From assembly GCF_015680235.1 (NCBI RefSeq), contig NZ_JADLJL010000027.1:1-63423 (forward strand): 63,423 nucleotides of DNA. Reading direction: 5' to 3'. The stretch is from Pseudomonas guariconensis (GTDB lineage Bacteria; Pseudomonadota; Gammaproteobacteria; Pseudomonadales; Pseudomonadaceae). Positions 16,832-24,434 of the stretch are shown one piece after another (within the stretch, counting starts at the first letter, position 1; every line of letters begins with the position of its first letter). Below the pieces are notes generated by a model. That model made no database searches and was not told where the DNA came from. It saw nothing but the letters and a program-made list of their open reading frames with translations. The position numbers and the translations under genes are program-made.

Positions 16832-17794
16832 GTGAAGGCATTGCAAGGCGTTGACGGACATGTGGCCTGGGTCGAAGCCGAGCGCCCGACCTGTGACGCG
16901 GGCCAGGTGCGCATTCGTGTGGCTGCTGCGGGACTCAACCGCGCCGACCTGCTGCAGATGAAAGGTCTTTATCCTCCGCCGCCAGGCGCCAGCCCCTACA
17001 TGGGCCTGGAGTGCGCGGGGGTGATCGAGGAAGTGGGCGCCGGTGCCGACTGGCGCGTGGGCGACCGGGTCTGCGCGCTGCTGGCCAGTGGCGCCATGGC
17101 CGAGGAAGTGGTGGTCGATGCCCGCCACGTACTGCCGGTGCCCGAGGGCCTGAGCCTGCCCGAGGCGGCGGGGCTGCCCGAGGTGTATGCCACGGCCTGG
17201 CTGAACATCTTCCAGCTCGGCGCGGTGAAGGCCGGCGAGAAGGTGCTGGTGCACGCCGGGGCCAGCGGCGTCGGCTCGGCGGCGATCCAGCTGTGCAAGG
17301 CGTTCGGCAACCCGGTGTGGGTCAGTGTCGGCTCGCAGGATCGCCTGGCGTACTGTCAGGCACTCGGGGCTGCCGGTGGCGTGGTGCGCAACGAGAACCT
17401 GGACGACCTGAAAGCGTTCGGGCCCTTCGACGTGATCCTCGACCCGGTGGGCGCCAGCTACGGGGAGTTGAACCTCGAGCTGCTGGCCCGCGACGGGCGC
17501 TGGGTGATCATCGGCCTGATGGGCGGGCGCAAGTTCGAACTGGACCTGGCGCAAGTGCTGGCCAAACGCACGCAGGTCACCGGCTCGACCTTGCGTAATC
17601 GCGATGATGCGTTCAAGGGCGAGTTGCTGCGCGAGCTGATGCAGCAGGTATGGCCGTTGTTCGGCGAAGGGCGGTTGTCGCCGCAGTTGGTCGACACCTA
17701 CCCGGTGGCGTTTGCCGAAGCGGCGTATGTGGAGCTTGCGAGCAACCAGGTGTCGGGCAAGCTGGTGCTGGTGATCGACCCGAGCTTGGGTTGA
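16832..17794 (+). CDS. NAD(P)H quinone oxidoreductase (PIG3-like zinc-free MDR)
   Basis: A 320-residue medium-chain reductase of the quinone oxidoreductase group. It has a GroES-like N-terminus (GLNRADLLQMKGLYPPPPGASPYMGLECAGVIEEVG) and a Rossmann domain (HAGASGVGSAAIQLCKAFG) without the zinc-binding cysteines of alcohol dehydrogenases. It probably reduces quinones with NADPH. The start is a GTG at 16832 with GGAGG 5 nt upstream, which fixes it. It is divergent from prc. Confidence 0.88.
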   Translation: MKALQGVDGHVAWVEAERPTCDAGQVRIRVAAAGLNRADLLQMKGLYPPPPGASPYMGLECAGVIEEVGAGADWRVGDRVCALLASGAMAEEVVVDARHVLPVPEGLSLPEAAGLPEVYATAWLNIFQLGAVKAGEKVLVHAGASGVGSAAIQLCKAFGNPVWVSVGSQDRLAYCQALGAAGGVVRNENLDDLKAFGPFDVILDPVGASYGELNLELLARDGRWVIIGLMGGRKFELDLAQVLAKRTQVTGSTLRNRDDAFKGELLRELMQQVWPLFGEGRLSPQLVDTYPVAFAEAAYVELASNQVSGKLVLVIDPSLG

Positions 17795-17805
17795 GATTGC
17801 GGGAG

Positions 17806-17893
17806 GGCTGCTTTGCAGCCCTTTCGCGGCGCAAAGCCGCTCCTACAAGCGACCACGCACTTTCTGTAGGCCGCGAATGGTGCGCAAAGCGCC
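17806..17893. repeat. REP pair
   Basis: Inverted repeat units (GCGGCGCAAAGCCGCTCCTACA and a diverged partner at 17862-17893) between the convergent oxidoreductase and HAD genes. Confidence 0.6.
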
Positions 17894-17902
17894 CCGGGAA
17901 TC

Positions 17903-18556
17903 TCAGCTCCAGCTCAGAATCGGCCAGCCATTGACCTCGGCATGCTCGCGCAACACCGGGTCCGGGTTGACTACATGGGGGTAGTCCACCTTCAGCAGCA
18001 ACGGCAGGTCATTGCGCGAGTCGGAATAGAAACTCGCCCCCTCCAGGTTCTCTTGCTCCTGGTCCAGCCATTCCATCAACCGGGTGATCTTGCCTTCGCG
18101 GTACGTCAGCACCCCATGGGTCTTGCCGGTATACACCCCGTTCACCGCCTCCAGTTCGATCGCCAGGTATTCATCCACCCCCAGCCGCGCCGCGATCGGC
18201 CCGACCAGGTGGGTGCCCGAGGCGGAAATGATCAGGATCCGGTCACCGCGCTTGCGGTGTTCGGCGATGCAGCGGCAGGCGTCACCGTAGATGATCGGCT
18301 CGATCACATCCTCGACCCAGGGCTCGACCAGGTGCTCCACCTCCTCGAGGGTGCGTCCAGCGATCGGCTCCAGGCTGAAGGCCATGTACTCCTCCATCTT
18401 CAGGTGACCCTTGCCGTAGGCCTCCATCAGCTCCTGGTCGCGGCGCAGGAAGTCCTTGCCGTCCACCCAGCCCAACTGGGCCATCTGTTTGCTCCACAAC
18501 GAGGCGCAGTCGCCGTGGATGAGGGTTTCGTCCAGATCGAAAATTGCCAATGCCAT
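17903..18556 (-). CDS. HAD-IB family phosphatase (SerB-like)
   Basis: A 217-residue HAD phosphatase. Motif I is AIFDLDETLIHGD with the nucleophile Asp near residue 6, motif II is ILIISASGTHL, and motif III/IV is SFYSDSRNDLPLL. This is the HAD-IB (phosphoserine phosphatase-like) arrangement, and the substrate is unknown. It is the last gene of a minus-strand series after the ABC ATPase (102-nt gap) and may belong to that transport operon, adding a second phosphohydrolase. Confidence 0.87.
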   Translation of the reverse strand: MALAIFDLDETLIHGDCASLWSKQMAQLGWVDGKDFLRRDQELMEAYGKGHLKMEEYMAFSLEPIAGRTLEEVEHLVEPWVEDVIEPIIYGDACRCIAEHRKRGDRILIISASGTHLVGPIAARLGVDEYLAIELEAVNGVYTGKTHGVLTYREGKITRLMEWLDQEQENLEGASFYSDSRNDLPLLLKVDYPHVVNPDPVLREHAEVNGWPILSWS

Positions 18557-18658
18557 TGCGGTGTTCTCCTAATGCCCTGTCTTCTCTATTTGGCGAGTGA
18601 CTTGGATGTTCGGCCAAGGCGCCGCCCAAAGTGAACAGCTTATTTCCGAGACAGGACA

Positions 18659-19648
18659 CTAGGCCACTTCTCGTAGCGCCGTGGGGTCGATCGACAAGGA
18701 TACCCGTTGCCCGTCGGCGTGCAGGTCGGCCGAGGAGCGATTGAGCACGTCCACGACCAGCTCCACGCCGCGTATTTCCACACGATAACGGATGACGTTG
18801 CCCAGCAGGCTGTGGCTGCGCACCTGGGCTTCGAGGTTGCCTTCCAGGTGCAGGCTGATGGCCTCCGGGCGGATCGCCAGACGGCTGGCCACGGGGCGCT
18901 GCAATAGGCGGCTGGCGGTGTCCGGCTCGAGCAGGTTGTAGTTGCCGATGAAGCCTGCGGCGAACAGGTCGACGGGCGCGGTGTAGAGGGTTTCGGCATC
19001 GCCACTCTGGACGATGCGGCCCTGGTTCATCAGGAAAATGCGGTCGGACATCGTCAGCGCTTCCTCCTGGTCATGGGTGACGAAGATGGTGGTCAGCCCC
19101 AGCTCGCGCTGGATGGCGCGGATCTGCTCGCGCAGGTGTTTGCGGATGCGTGCATCGAGGGCCGACAGCGGCTCATCGAGCAGCAGCAGGCGCGGGCGGG
19201 TGACCAGCGAGCGGGCCAGGGCCACGCGTTGGCATTGCCCGCCCGACAGCTGGTGTGGGTAGCGCCCGGCGAAGCTGGACAGTTCCACCAGCTCCAGGGC
19301 TTCGCGCACCCGCGCCTGGCTCTCGTCGGCCTTGGTCTTCTGCATGCGCAGGCCGAAGGTGACGTTCTGCTCCACGGTCATGTTGGGGAATAGCGCATAG
19401 CTCTGGAACACCATGCCGATGCCGCGTTTCTGTGGGCTGAGCGGTACCAGGTCCTGGCCGTCGAGCAGGATGCGGCCGCTGTCCACCGGGGTCAGCCCGG
19501 CGATGCAGCGCAGCAGGGTCGACTTGCCGCAACCGGAAGGGCCGAGCAGGGTGACGAACTCGCCGCGTTCGATCTGGCAGTCGATGTCATGGAACACCGG
19601 GCTGCCGGCATAGCTTTTGTGCAGTTTCTGTACGCTGACGAAGCTCAT
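18659..19648 (-). CDS. ABC importer ATPase (spermidine/iron/phosphonate type)
   Basis: A 329-residue ATPase with Walker A GPSGCGKST, signature LSGGQCQRVALARSL, Walker B LLLLDEPLSALD and switch His (VTHDQEEALTM). A C-terminal TOBE-type domain (about 240-329) follows. This is the PotA/FbpC/PhnT subfamily. It is encoded one base after the permease stop. With two permeases and a binding protein upstream it forms a complete importer. The alternative substrates, polyamine or ferric ion, are less favoured because two phosphohydrolases lie in the operon. Confidence 0.9.
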   Translation of the reverse strand: MSFVSVQKLHKSYAGSPVFHDIDCQIERGEFVTLLGPSGCGKSTLLRCIAGLTPVDSGRILLDGQDLVPLSPQKRGIGMVFQSYALFPNMTVEQNVTFGLRMQKTKADESQARVREALELVELSSFAGRYPHQLSGGQCQRVALARSLVTRPRLLLLDEPLSALDARIRKHLREQIRAIQRELGLTTIFVTHDQEEALTMSDRIFLMNQGRIVQSGDAETLYTAPVDLFAAGFIGNYNLLEPDTASRLLQRPVASRLAIRPEAISLHLEGNLEAQVRSHSLLGNVIRYRVEIRGVELVVDVLNRSSADLHADGQRVSLSIDPTALREVA

Positions 19649-19649
19649 G

Positions 19650-20441
19650 TCAGGATTTGTCCTTGTTCAGGCGATTGGCGACCCAGGTCAGCACCAGCAC
19701 GAAGGCGAAGTAGGAGATTACCAGCGCGCTGTTGAAATGACCGCTGCTGTTGCGCATGTTGTTCAGGTACACCTGCAAGGTCTCGTAGCGGGTCCCCACC
19801 AGCAGGTTGGCGAAGACGAACTCGCCGAACAGGAACGAAAACGACAGCAGCAGCGCCACCATCAGGCCCTTGCGCAGGTTGGGCAGCACCACCAGCAAGG
19901 CTGCTTGCCAGGTGCTGGCGCCCAGCAGCTGGGCGGCGTCCATCAAGTCGCGCAGGTTGATCGCCTGCAGGTTATTGGTGATGGCCCGGTACATGAACGG
20001 CAAGGCGATGGTGAAGTAGCAGCCGATGAGGATCCACGGTGTGCCGACCATGGCCATCGGCCCGCTGCCGTACAGCTGCAAAAGGCCCACCGAGGACACC
20101 ACCGGCGGCACCGCGAAGGGCAGCAGGATGAGGATGTTCATCAATGCGTCCAGGCGCGGGAAGTGGTAGTGCACCACGAACAACAGCGGCAGGATCAGCA
20201 CCACCGACAGCACCAGCGCGCCGACGCATACCAGCAGCGACTGGCCGAAGGCCGCCAGGAAGCGCGGCTCGCTCCACAACGCCAGGTACCACTTGAAGGT
20301 CAGGCCGCTGGGCAGCAGGCTCGCCGACCAACTGGTGGCCAGGGAGTAGAGCAGGGTGCCGGCCAAAGGCAGCAGCAGGATGATGAACAGCAGGTACACC
20401 ACCATACGGTGGTAGAGGCTGCCGCGAGGTTCAGCGCGCAT
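19650..20441 (-). CDS. ABC importer permease (second subunit)
   Basis: A 263-residue inner-membrane permease with about six helices and a BPD_transp_1 EAA loop (MYRAITNNLQAINLRDLMDAAQLLGAS). It belongs to the PotC/PhnV-like class. Its start overlaps the end of the first permease by 11 nt, which implies tight coupling. Confidence 0.88.
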   Translation of the reverse strand: MRAEPRGSLYHRMVVYLLFIILLLPLAGTLLYSLATSWSASLLPSGLTFKWYLALWSEPRFLAAFGQSLLVCVGALVLSVVLILPLLFVVHYHFPRLDALMNILILLPFAVPPVVSSVGLLQLYGSGPMAMVGTPWILIGCYFTIALPFMYRAITNNLQAINLRDLMDAAQLLGASTWQAALLVVLPNLRKGLMVALLLSFSFLFGEFVFANLLVGTRYETLQVYLNNMRNSSGHFNSALVISYFAFVLVLTWVANRLNKDKS

Positions 20442-21270
20442 GGTAGCTCCTCTTCAGCAACCATTGATGGACCACCGTGACCAGCGTCATAAGCCCCACC
20501 AGCACCATTGCCAGGGCGCTGGCCAGGTTCGGGTCGAGGGTGATGTCGCCGGCCACCAGGGCGGCGATGCGGATCGGCAGCACGTTGAAGTTGCCGGTGG
20601 TCAGGGCATAGACCGTGGCATAGGCGCCCAGGGCGTTGGCCAGCAGGATGACGAAGGTGCCCAGCAATGCCGGCGCCAGCACCGGCAGGCCGATATGCCG
20701 CCAATACTGCCAGTGGCTGGCGCCCAGCAATGCCGCGGACTCGCGCCAGTCTTCACGCAGGGCATCGAAGGCCGGGTAGAGCAGCAGTACCCCCAGGGGG
20801 ATCTGGAAGTAGGTGTACACCAGGATCAGCCCGCTCTTGGAATAGATGCTGAAGTCTTCCAGCAGGCCGGCCTGCTTGAGCAGCAAGGTCAGCGCGCCGT
20901 TGAAACCCAGCAGGATGATGAAGGCGAACGCCAGCGGTACCCCGGAAAAATTGCTGGTCATGTTGGCGAAGGCGCTGACGAAGTCGCGCAAGCGCGAGTC
21001 CACCTGGCGCAGGGAGTAGGCGCCGAGGGTGGCGATGACGATGCCGAACAGGCTCGACCAGAAGCTGATCTCCAGGCTGCGCTGCAATGCCTGCAGGTAG
21101 AACTTGGAGGCGAACACCTTGCTGAAGTTGGCCAGCCCCCAGCCGCTGTCGCTCTGCAGGCTGTTGATGGCCACCCAGGCCAGCGGGGCGATCTGAAACA
21201 CGAGGAAGAACAGGGCGAACGGCAACAGGCAGAGCAGGGCCAGGTAGCGGCCGCGAGGGCGGGCATTCAC
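20431..21270 (-). CDS. ABC importer permease (first subunit)
   Basis: A 279-residue permease with six predicted helices and an EAA loop (PAFDALREDWRESAALLGAS), PotB/PhnU-like. The start is a GTG at 21270 that overlaps the stop of the upstream hydrolase gene (GTGA). The open frame continues upstream, but only as the shadow of that gene. Confidence 0.88.
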   Translation of the reverse strand: MNARPRGRYLALLCLLPFALFFLVFQIAPLAWVAINSLQSDSGWGLANFSKVFASKFYLQALQRSLEISFWSSLFGIVIATLGAYSLRQVDSRLRDFVSAFANMTSNFSGVPLAFAFIILLGFNGALTLLLKQAGLLEDFSIYSKSGLILVYTYFQIPLGVLLLYPAFDALREDWRESAALLGASHWQYWRHIGLPVLAPALLGTFVILLANALGAYATVYALTTGNFNVLPIRIAALVAGDITLDPNLASALAMVLVGLMTLVTVVHQWLLKRSYHAR

Positions 21271-22073
21271 TTGAGCAGCTCCCGGCAGACCGCTTTGTCG
21301 TGGGCAGCGCCCAGCAGTTCGCAGATCGTGCCGCACAGCTCGGTCTGCAAGGGCTTGGCCGCCGGGTCCAGGCTGAACGCCTCGCCGAACACGAACAGCG
21401 GCACTTCGCGCTCCTCGGCCAGCAGGCCGTTGTGCGAACGGTCGTTGTTCATGCCGTGGTCGGCGGTCACCAGCACCTGGTAGCCCTCTTCGAGCCAGCG
21501 CGGCAGGTAGTCGGCCAGAAGAATGTCGGCGCTGCGCGCGGCGTTGCGGTACTGGCTGCTGTCCAGGCCATGGCGATGGCCGGCGTCGTCGATGTTCATC
21601 GGGTGTACCAGCAGGAAGTTCGGGGCGTGGCGACGGCGCAGGTACTCGGCATCGGCCAACAGGTGCGAGTCGGGGTAGTGGTCGGCGTAGTAGAACAGCC
21701 CATGCTGGATGGGCAGCTTCGGCGCATGGGTGTGGCGGTCGCGCAGCGGGTCGAAGGGCGAGCGGTTGTACAGCTCGCTGATCCAGTGGTAGGCCGCTGC
21801 CGCAGTGCCCAGGCCCGCTTCGCGGGCATAGTGGAACACGCTGCGTTGGGTGGACAGGCGGCTGACGTTGTTGTGCACGATGCCGCTGTCGATGGGGGCC
21901 ACGCCGGTGAGGATGCATTCGTACAGCGGCCGCGACAGCGAGGGCAGCTCGCATTCGACACGGTACAGCGCGGCACGGTCGGCCTCGACGTAGGCATGCA
22001 GGTGGCCCATGGCGTGGTGGGCGACCTGGTGGTTGAGGCCATCGAGCAGGACCAGGATGACGTTGTGGTTCAT
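21267..22073 (-). CDS. Alkaline phosphatase superfamily hydrolase (phosphodiesterase/phosphonate hydrolase-like)
   Basis: A 268-residue protein with the metal and nucleophile pattern of the nucleotide pyrophosphatase/phosphodiesterase branch: LLDGLN (D11), LPSLSRPLYECILTG with probable nucleophile S47, NIDDAGHRHG (D162/D163, H166) and VTADHGM (D205, H206). There is no signal peptide, so it is cytoplasmic. It sits between the binding protein and the permeases and overlaps the permease start by 4 nt. I infer that it cleaves the imported phospho-ester or phosphonate. The substrate cannot be read from the sequence. Confidence 0.85.
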   Translation of the reverse strand: MNHNVILVLLDGLNHQVAHHAMGHLHAYVEADRAALYRVECELPSLSRPLYECILTGVAPIDSGIVHNNVSRLSTQRSVFHYAREAGLGTAAAAYHWISELYNRSPFDPLRDRHTHAPKLPIQHGLFYYADHYPDSHLLADAEYLRRRHAPNFLLVHPMNIDDAGHRHGLDSSQYRNAARSADILLADYLPRWLEEGYQVLVTADHGMNNDRSHNGLLAEEREVPLFVFGEAFSLDPAAKPLQTELCGTICELLGAAHDKAVCRELLK

Positions 22074-22094
22074 GTATAGCTCCGAAGAACGTTT

Positions 22095-22214
22095 GTGGGT
22101 CCGCCGTGCGGCCCATCGCGGGACAAGCCCGCTCCCACAGAACAACGCATAACGGTTTGATGTTGCGGACCCTTGTGGGAGCGGGCTTGCCCCGCGATCG
22201 AGGGCGCAGCCCTC
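22095..22214. repeat. REP pair inside the ABC operon
   Basis: Inverted units ATCGCGGGACAAGCCCGCTC (22114-22133) and GTGGGAGCGGGCTTGCCCCG (22175-22194), between the binding-protein stop and the hydrolase start. The large hairpin could set the ratio of binding protein to the downstream genes. Confidence 0.75.
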
Positions 22215-22217
22215 GCT

Positions 22218-23282
22218 TCATTCCATCTCGATGATCACTTGCTCCTGCCACATCTGCGGCAGTTTCTTCGATGTGGCCTCCCAAGCTTCGGCATTCTTGA
22301 TCGGCTGCGCCGCGCCGTATTGCTCGTTGGGCAGCAGCTTGGCCTGCACCTCAGCCGGCAGCTTCAGGTGCTCGGCGCGGATCGGCCGAGCGTGGCCGAT
22401 GGCCAGGTTGGTCTGGCCGGCGTCGCTGAAGATGTACTCGCGGGTGAGCTTGGCGGCGTTGGGGTGCTTGGCGTACTTGTTGATGATGGTGGTGTAGCCG
22501 GAGATCACCGAACCATCGGAAGGGATCAGCACTTCGAAGCGCTTGGGATCGATCTGCTCGCGGTAGCTCAGGCCGTTGAAGTCCCACACCACACCGACTT
22601 CCACCTCACCCTTCTCCAGGGTCTGGATGGTCGGGTTGGCCAGCGACAGGCGCTTTTGCTGGGCCAGTTTGGTGAACAGCTGCAGGCCCGGCTCGATATT
22701 GCTTTCGTCGCCCTTGTAGGCAATGGCGGCGGCCAGCACGCCGTTGGCTGCCTGGGCGGCGGTGCCGACGTCACCGATGGCGACCTTGTACTTGCCTTTT
22801 TCCAGGTCGTGCCAGGTCTTCGGGCGTTCGCTTTCCTTGACCAGGTCCTTGTTGATGATGAAAGCGATGGTGCCGGTATAGGCCAGGGCCCAATGGCCAT
22901 CCTGGTCCTTGGCCCAGGTCGGTACCTGGTCCCAGGTGCTGGGCTTGTAGGGCTGGGTCACGCCCTTGGCGGCGGCGATGGGGCCGAAGGCGGCGCCCAC
23001 ATCACCGATGTCGGCGCTGGCGTTGTCCTTCTCGGCGTCGAACTTGGCGATTTCCTGGGCCGAACTCATGTCGGTGTCGCTGTGCTTGAGGCCGTACTTG
23101 CTGGCCAGGTCCGCCCAGGTGCCTTTCCAGTTGGCCCAGGCATCGGGCATGCCCACGCTGTTGATCACACCTTCCTTGCGGGCGGCCTCTTCCAGGGCCT
23201 TGAGGTCGGTACCGGCGGCCATGGCCGAGGTGCACAGGGCGATGGTCGAACCGAGCAGTGACGCCATGAAGAACGTTTTCAT
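22218..23282 (-). CDS. ABC importer periplasmic binding protein
   Basis: A 354-residue binding protein with signal peptide (MKTFFMASLLGSTIALCTSAMAAG). It is of the extracellular solute-binding class used by Fe3+, polyamine and 2-aminoethylphosphonate importers (DADIGDVG-like loop, WDFNGLSYREQ, SGYTTIINKYAKHPNAAKLTREYIFSDAGQ). It is the first gene of the minus-strand operon. Its start at 23282 follows AAAGGAGC. A GntR/UTRA regulator gene is divergent, with operator-like palindromes between them. The ligand is unknown. Confidence 0.88.
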   Translation of the reverse strand: MKTFFMASLLGSTIALCTSAMAAGTDLKALEEAARKEGVINSVGMPDAWANWKGTWADLASKYGLKHSDTDMSSAQEIAKFDAEKDNASADIGDVGAAFGPIAAAKGVTQPYKPSTWDQVPTWAKDQDGHWALAYTGTIAFIINKDLVKESERPKTWHDLEKGKYKVAIGDVGTAAQAANGVLAAAIAYKGDESNIEPGLQLFTKLAQQKRLSLANPTIQTLEKGEVEVGVVWDFNGLSYREQIDPKRFEVLIPSDGSVISGYTTIINKYAKHPNAAKLTREYIFSDAGQTNLAIGHARPIRAEHLKLPAEVQAKLLPNEQYGAAQPIKNAEAWEATSKKLPQMWQEQVIIEME

Positions 23283-23343
23283 CCGAAGCTCCTTTGTAGG
23301 GCCTTGCAATGGGTGATGAAGGAAACCTTTGCTTGCGAACGTT

Positions 23344-23355
23344 TGGTCTAGGTCA
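23344..23355. promoter_or_regulatory. Probable GntR operator, ABC operon side
   Basis: TGGTCTAGGTCA, an imperfect palindrome about 60 nt before the binding-protein start. It resembles the TGG-(N)CTAG(N)-CCA pattern at 23580-23591 and the PhnF-type TGGTCTAGACCA operators. A half-like GTAGACCA occurs near 23446 in the same 324-nt intergenic region, in which I see no gene. Confidence 0.45.
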
Positions 23356-23578
23356 GCAAACCTCGAGCCAAGGTAGGCCGGTTGCGTGACAGTTTGATGT
23401 AAGGCCTGGGCGGACAGGCGCCTCCCGAGGCCCTGGAAGTACAGCGTAGACCAGATCCCAGGCCTTGATTCCCAAGGCCTTGCCCTGTCCTGGCTGGTGC
23501 TGGCACGAGGGCTTTGTCACAGGATGTTCATGGGCTGTGCCTAGGCTTGCGCTAATCTCCAATGGCCCTTTTCTGGGG

Positions 23579-23592
23579 CTGGACTAGTCCAG
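23579..23592. promoter_or_regulatory. Probable GntR autoregulatory operator
   Basis: CTGGACTAGTCCAG is a perfect 14-bp palindrome 14 nt before the GntR start codon. It is placed to repress the regulator gene. Confidence 0.55.
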
Positions 23593-23606
23593 ATAGGTAA
23601 CCTTCG

Positions 23607-24320
23607 ATGCAGTCGACGCCACCGCGCGCGGTAACAGCCATCTGCCATGCCTTGCAGGAGCAGATCGAACACGGCCTGCTGGCGCCGGGCGGTAAGCTGC
23701 CGGCCGAGCGCAAGTTGAGCGAGGTGTTCGATACCACGCGTATCACGTTGCGCGAGGCGCTGGTGCAGTTGGAGGCACAGGGGCTGATCTACCGCGAGGA
23801 ACGCCGGGGCTGGTTCGTGGCGCCCGAGCGGCTGACCTACGACCTGGTCGAGCGCAGCCATTTCCATGCCATGGTGCGCGACCAGGGGCGGGTGCCCGGC
23901 ACCGAGCTGTTGTCGGCGCGGTTGCAGCCGGCGCCGGCGGCGATCTGTGCGCGGCTGGGGTTGCCGGCGCTGTCGAGCGTGGTGCGTATCTGCCGCTTGC
24001 GGCGCATCGATGGGCGGGCGGTGCTGTATGCCGAGCACTACCTCAACCCGCGGTTTTTCCCCGGCATCCTGGAACAGGACCTGGGGCAGTCGCTGACCGA
24101 GATCTATGGGCGGGTGTATGGCATCCAGTATGGGCAAGTATGCTTCGAGATCTTGCCGACGGCATTGCCGGTGGAGGCGGCCAGTGCCTTGAAGGTGTCG
24201 GCGGGAAGCCCCGGGTTGCATATCACCCGAGTCAACAGTGACCAGCATGGGCACCTGATCGACTGCGACCTGGAGTACTGGCGGCATGATGCCATTCGCA
24301 TCCGCGCCCAGGCGGGTTGA
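23607..24320 (+). CDS. GntR/HutC-family regulator (UTRA domain)
   Basis: A 237-residue repressor with an N-terminal winged helix (LPAERKLSEVFDTTRITLREALVQLEAQGLIYREERRGWFV) and a C-terminal UTRA ligand-binding domain (about 85-230). It is divergent from the ABC importer operon and probably controls it in response to the imported compound. The palindrome at 23579-23592 lies just before its start, indicating autoregulation. UTRA regulators next to AP-superfamily hydrolases recall the PhnR/PhnF regulators of phosphonate uptake. Confidence 0.9.
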   Translation: MQSTPPRAVTAICHALQEQIEHGLLAPGGKLPAERKLSEVFDTTRITLREALVQLEAQGLIYREERRGWFVAPERLTYDLVERSHFHAMVRDQGRVPGTELLSARLQPAPAAICARLGLPALSSVVRICRLRRIDGRAVLYAEHYLNPRFFPGILEQDLGQSLTEIYGRVYGIQYGQVCFEILPTALPVEAASALKVSAGSPGLHITRVNSDQHGHLIDCDLEYWRHDAIRIRAQAG

Positions 24321-24329
24321 TCAGGGTTT

Positions 24330-24434
24330 TTGGGGCTGCTTTGCAGCCCATCGCCGGCAAGCCCCACCACCCCGAACGCATCGGCCTAGCGTCATAGGCT
24401 ATCCCTGTGGGAGCTGGCTTGCCGGCGATAGGCC
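24330..24434. repeat. REP pair
   Basis: ATCGCCGGCAAGCCCCACCA near 24350 and GTGGGAGCTGGCTTGCCGGCG near 24408, between the convergent regulator and MscS-family genes. Confidence 0.7.

Noticed and set aside
21271..22284. Upstream extension of the first permease frame
   Set aside because: It reads through the hydrolase gene in another frame and into a REP; GTG 21270 overlaps the hydrolase stop in the usual coupled way.
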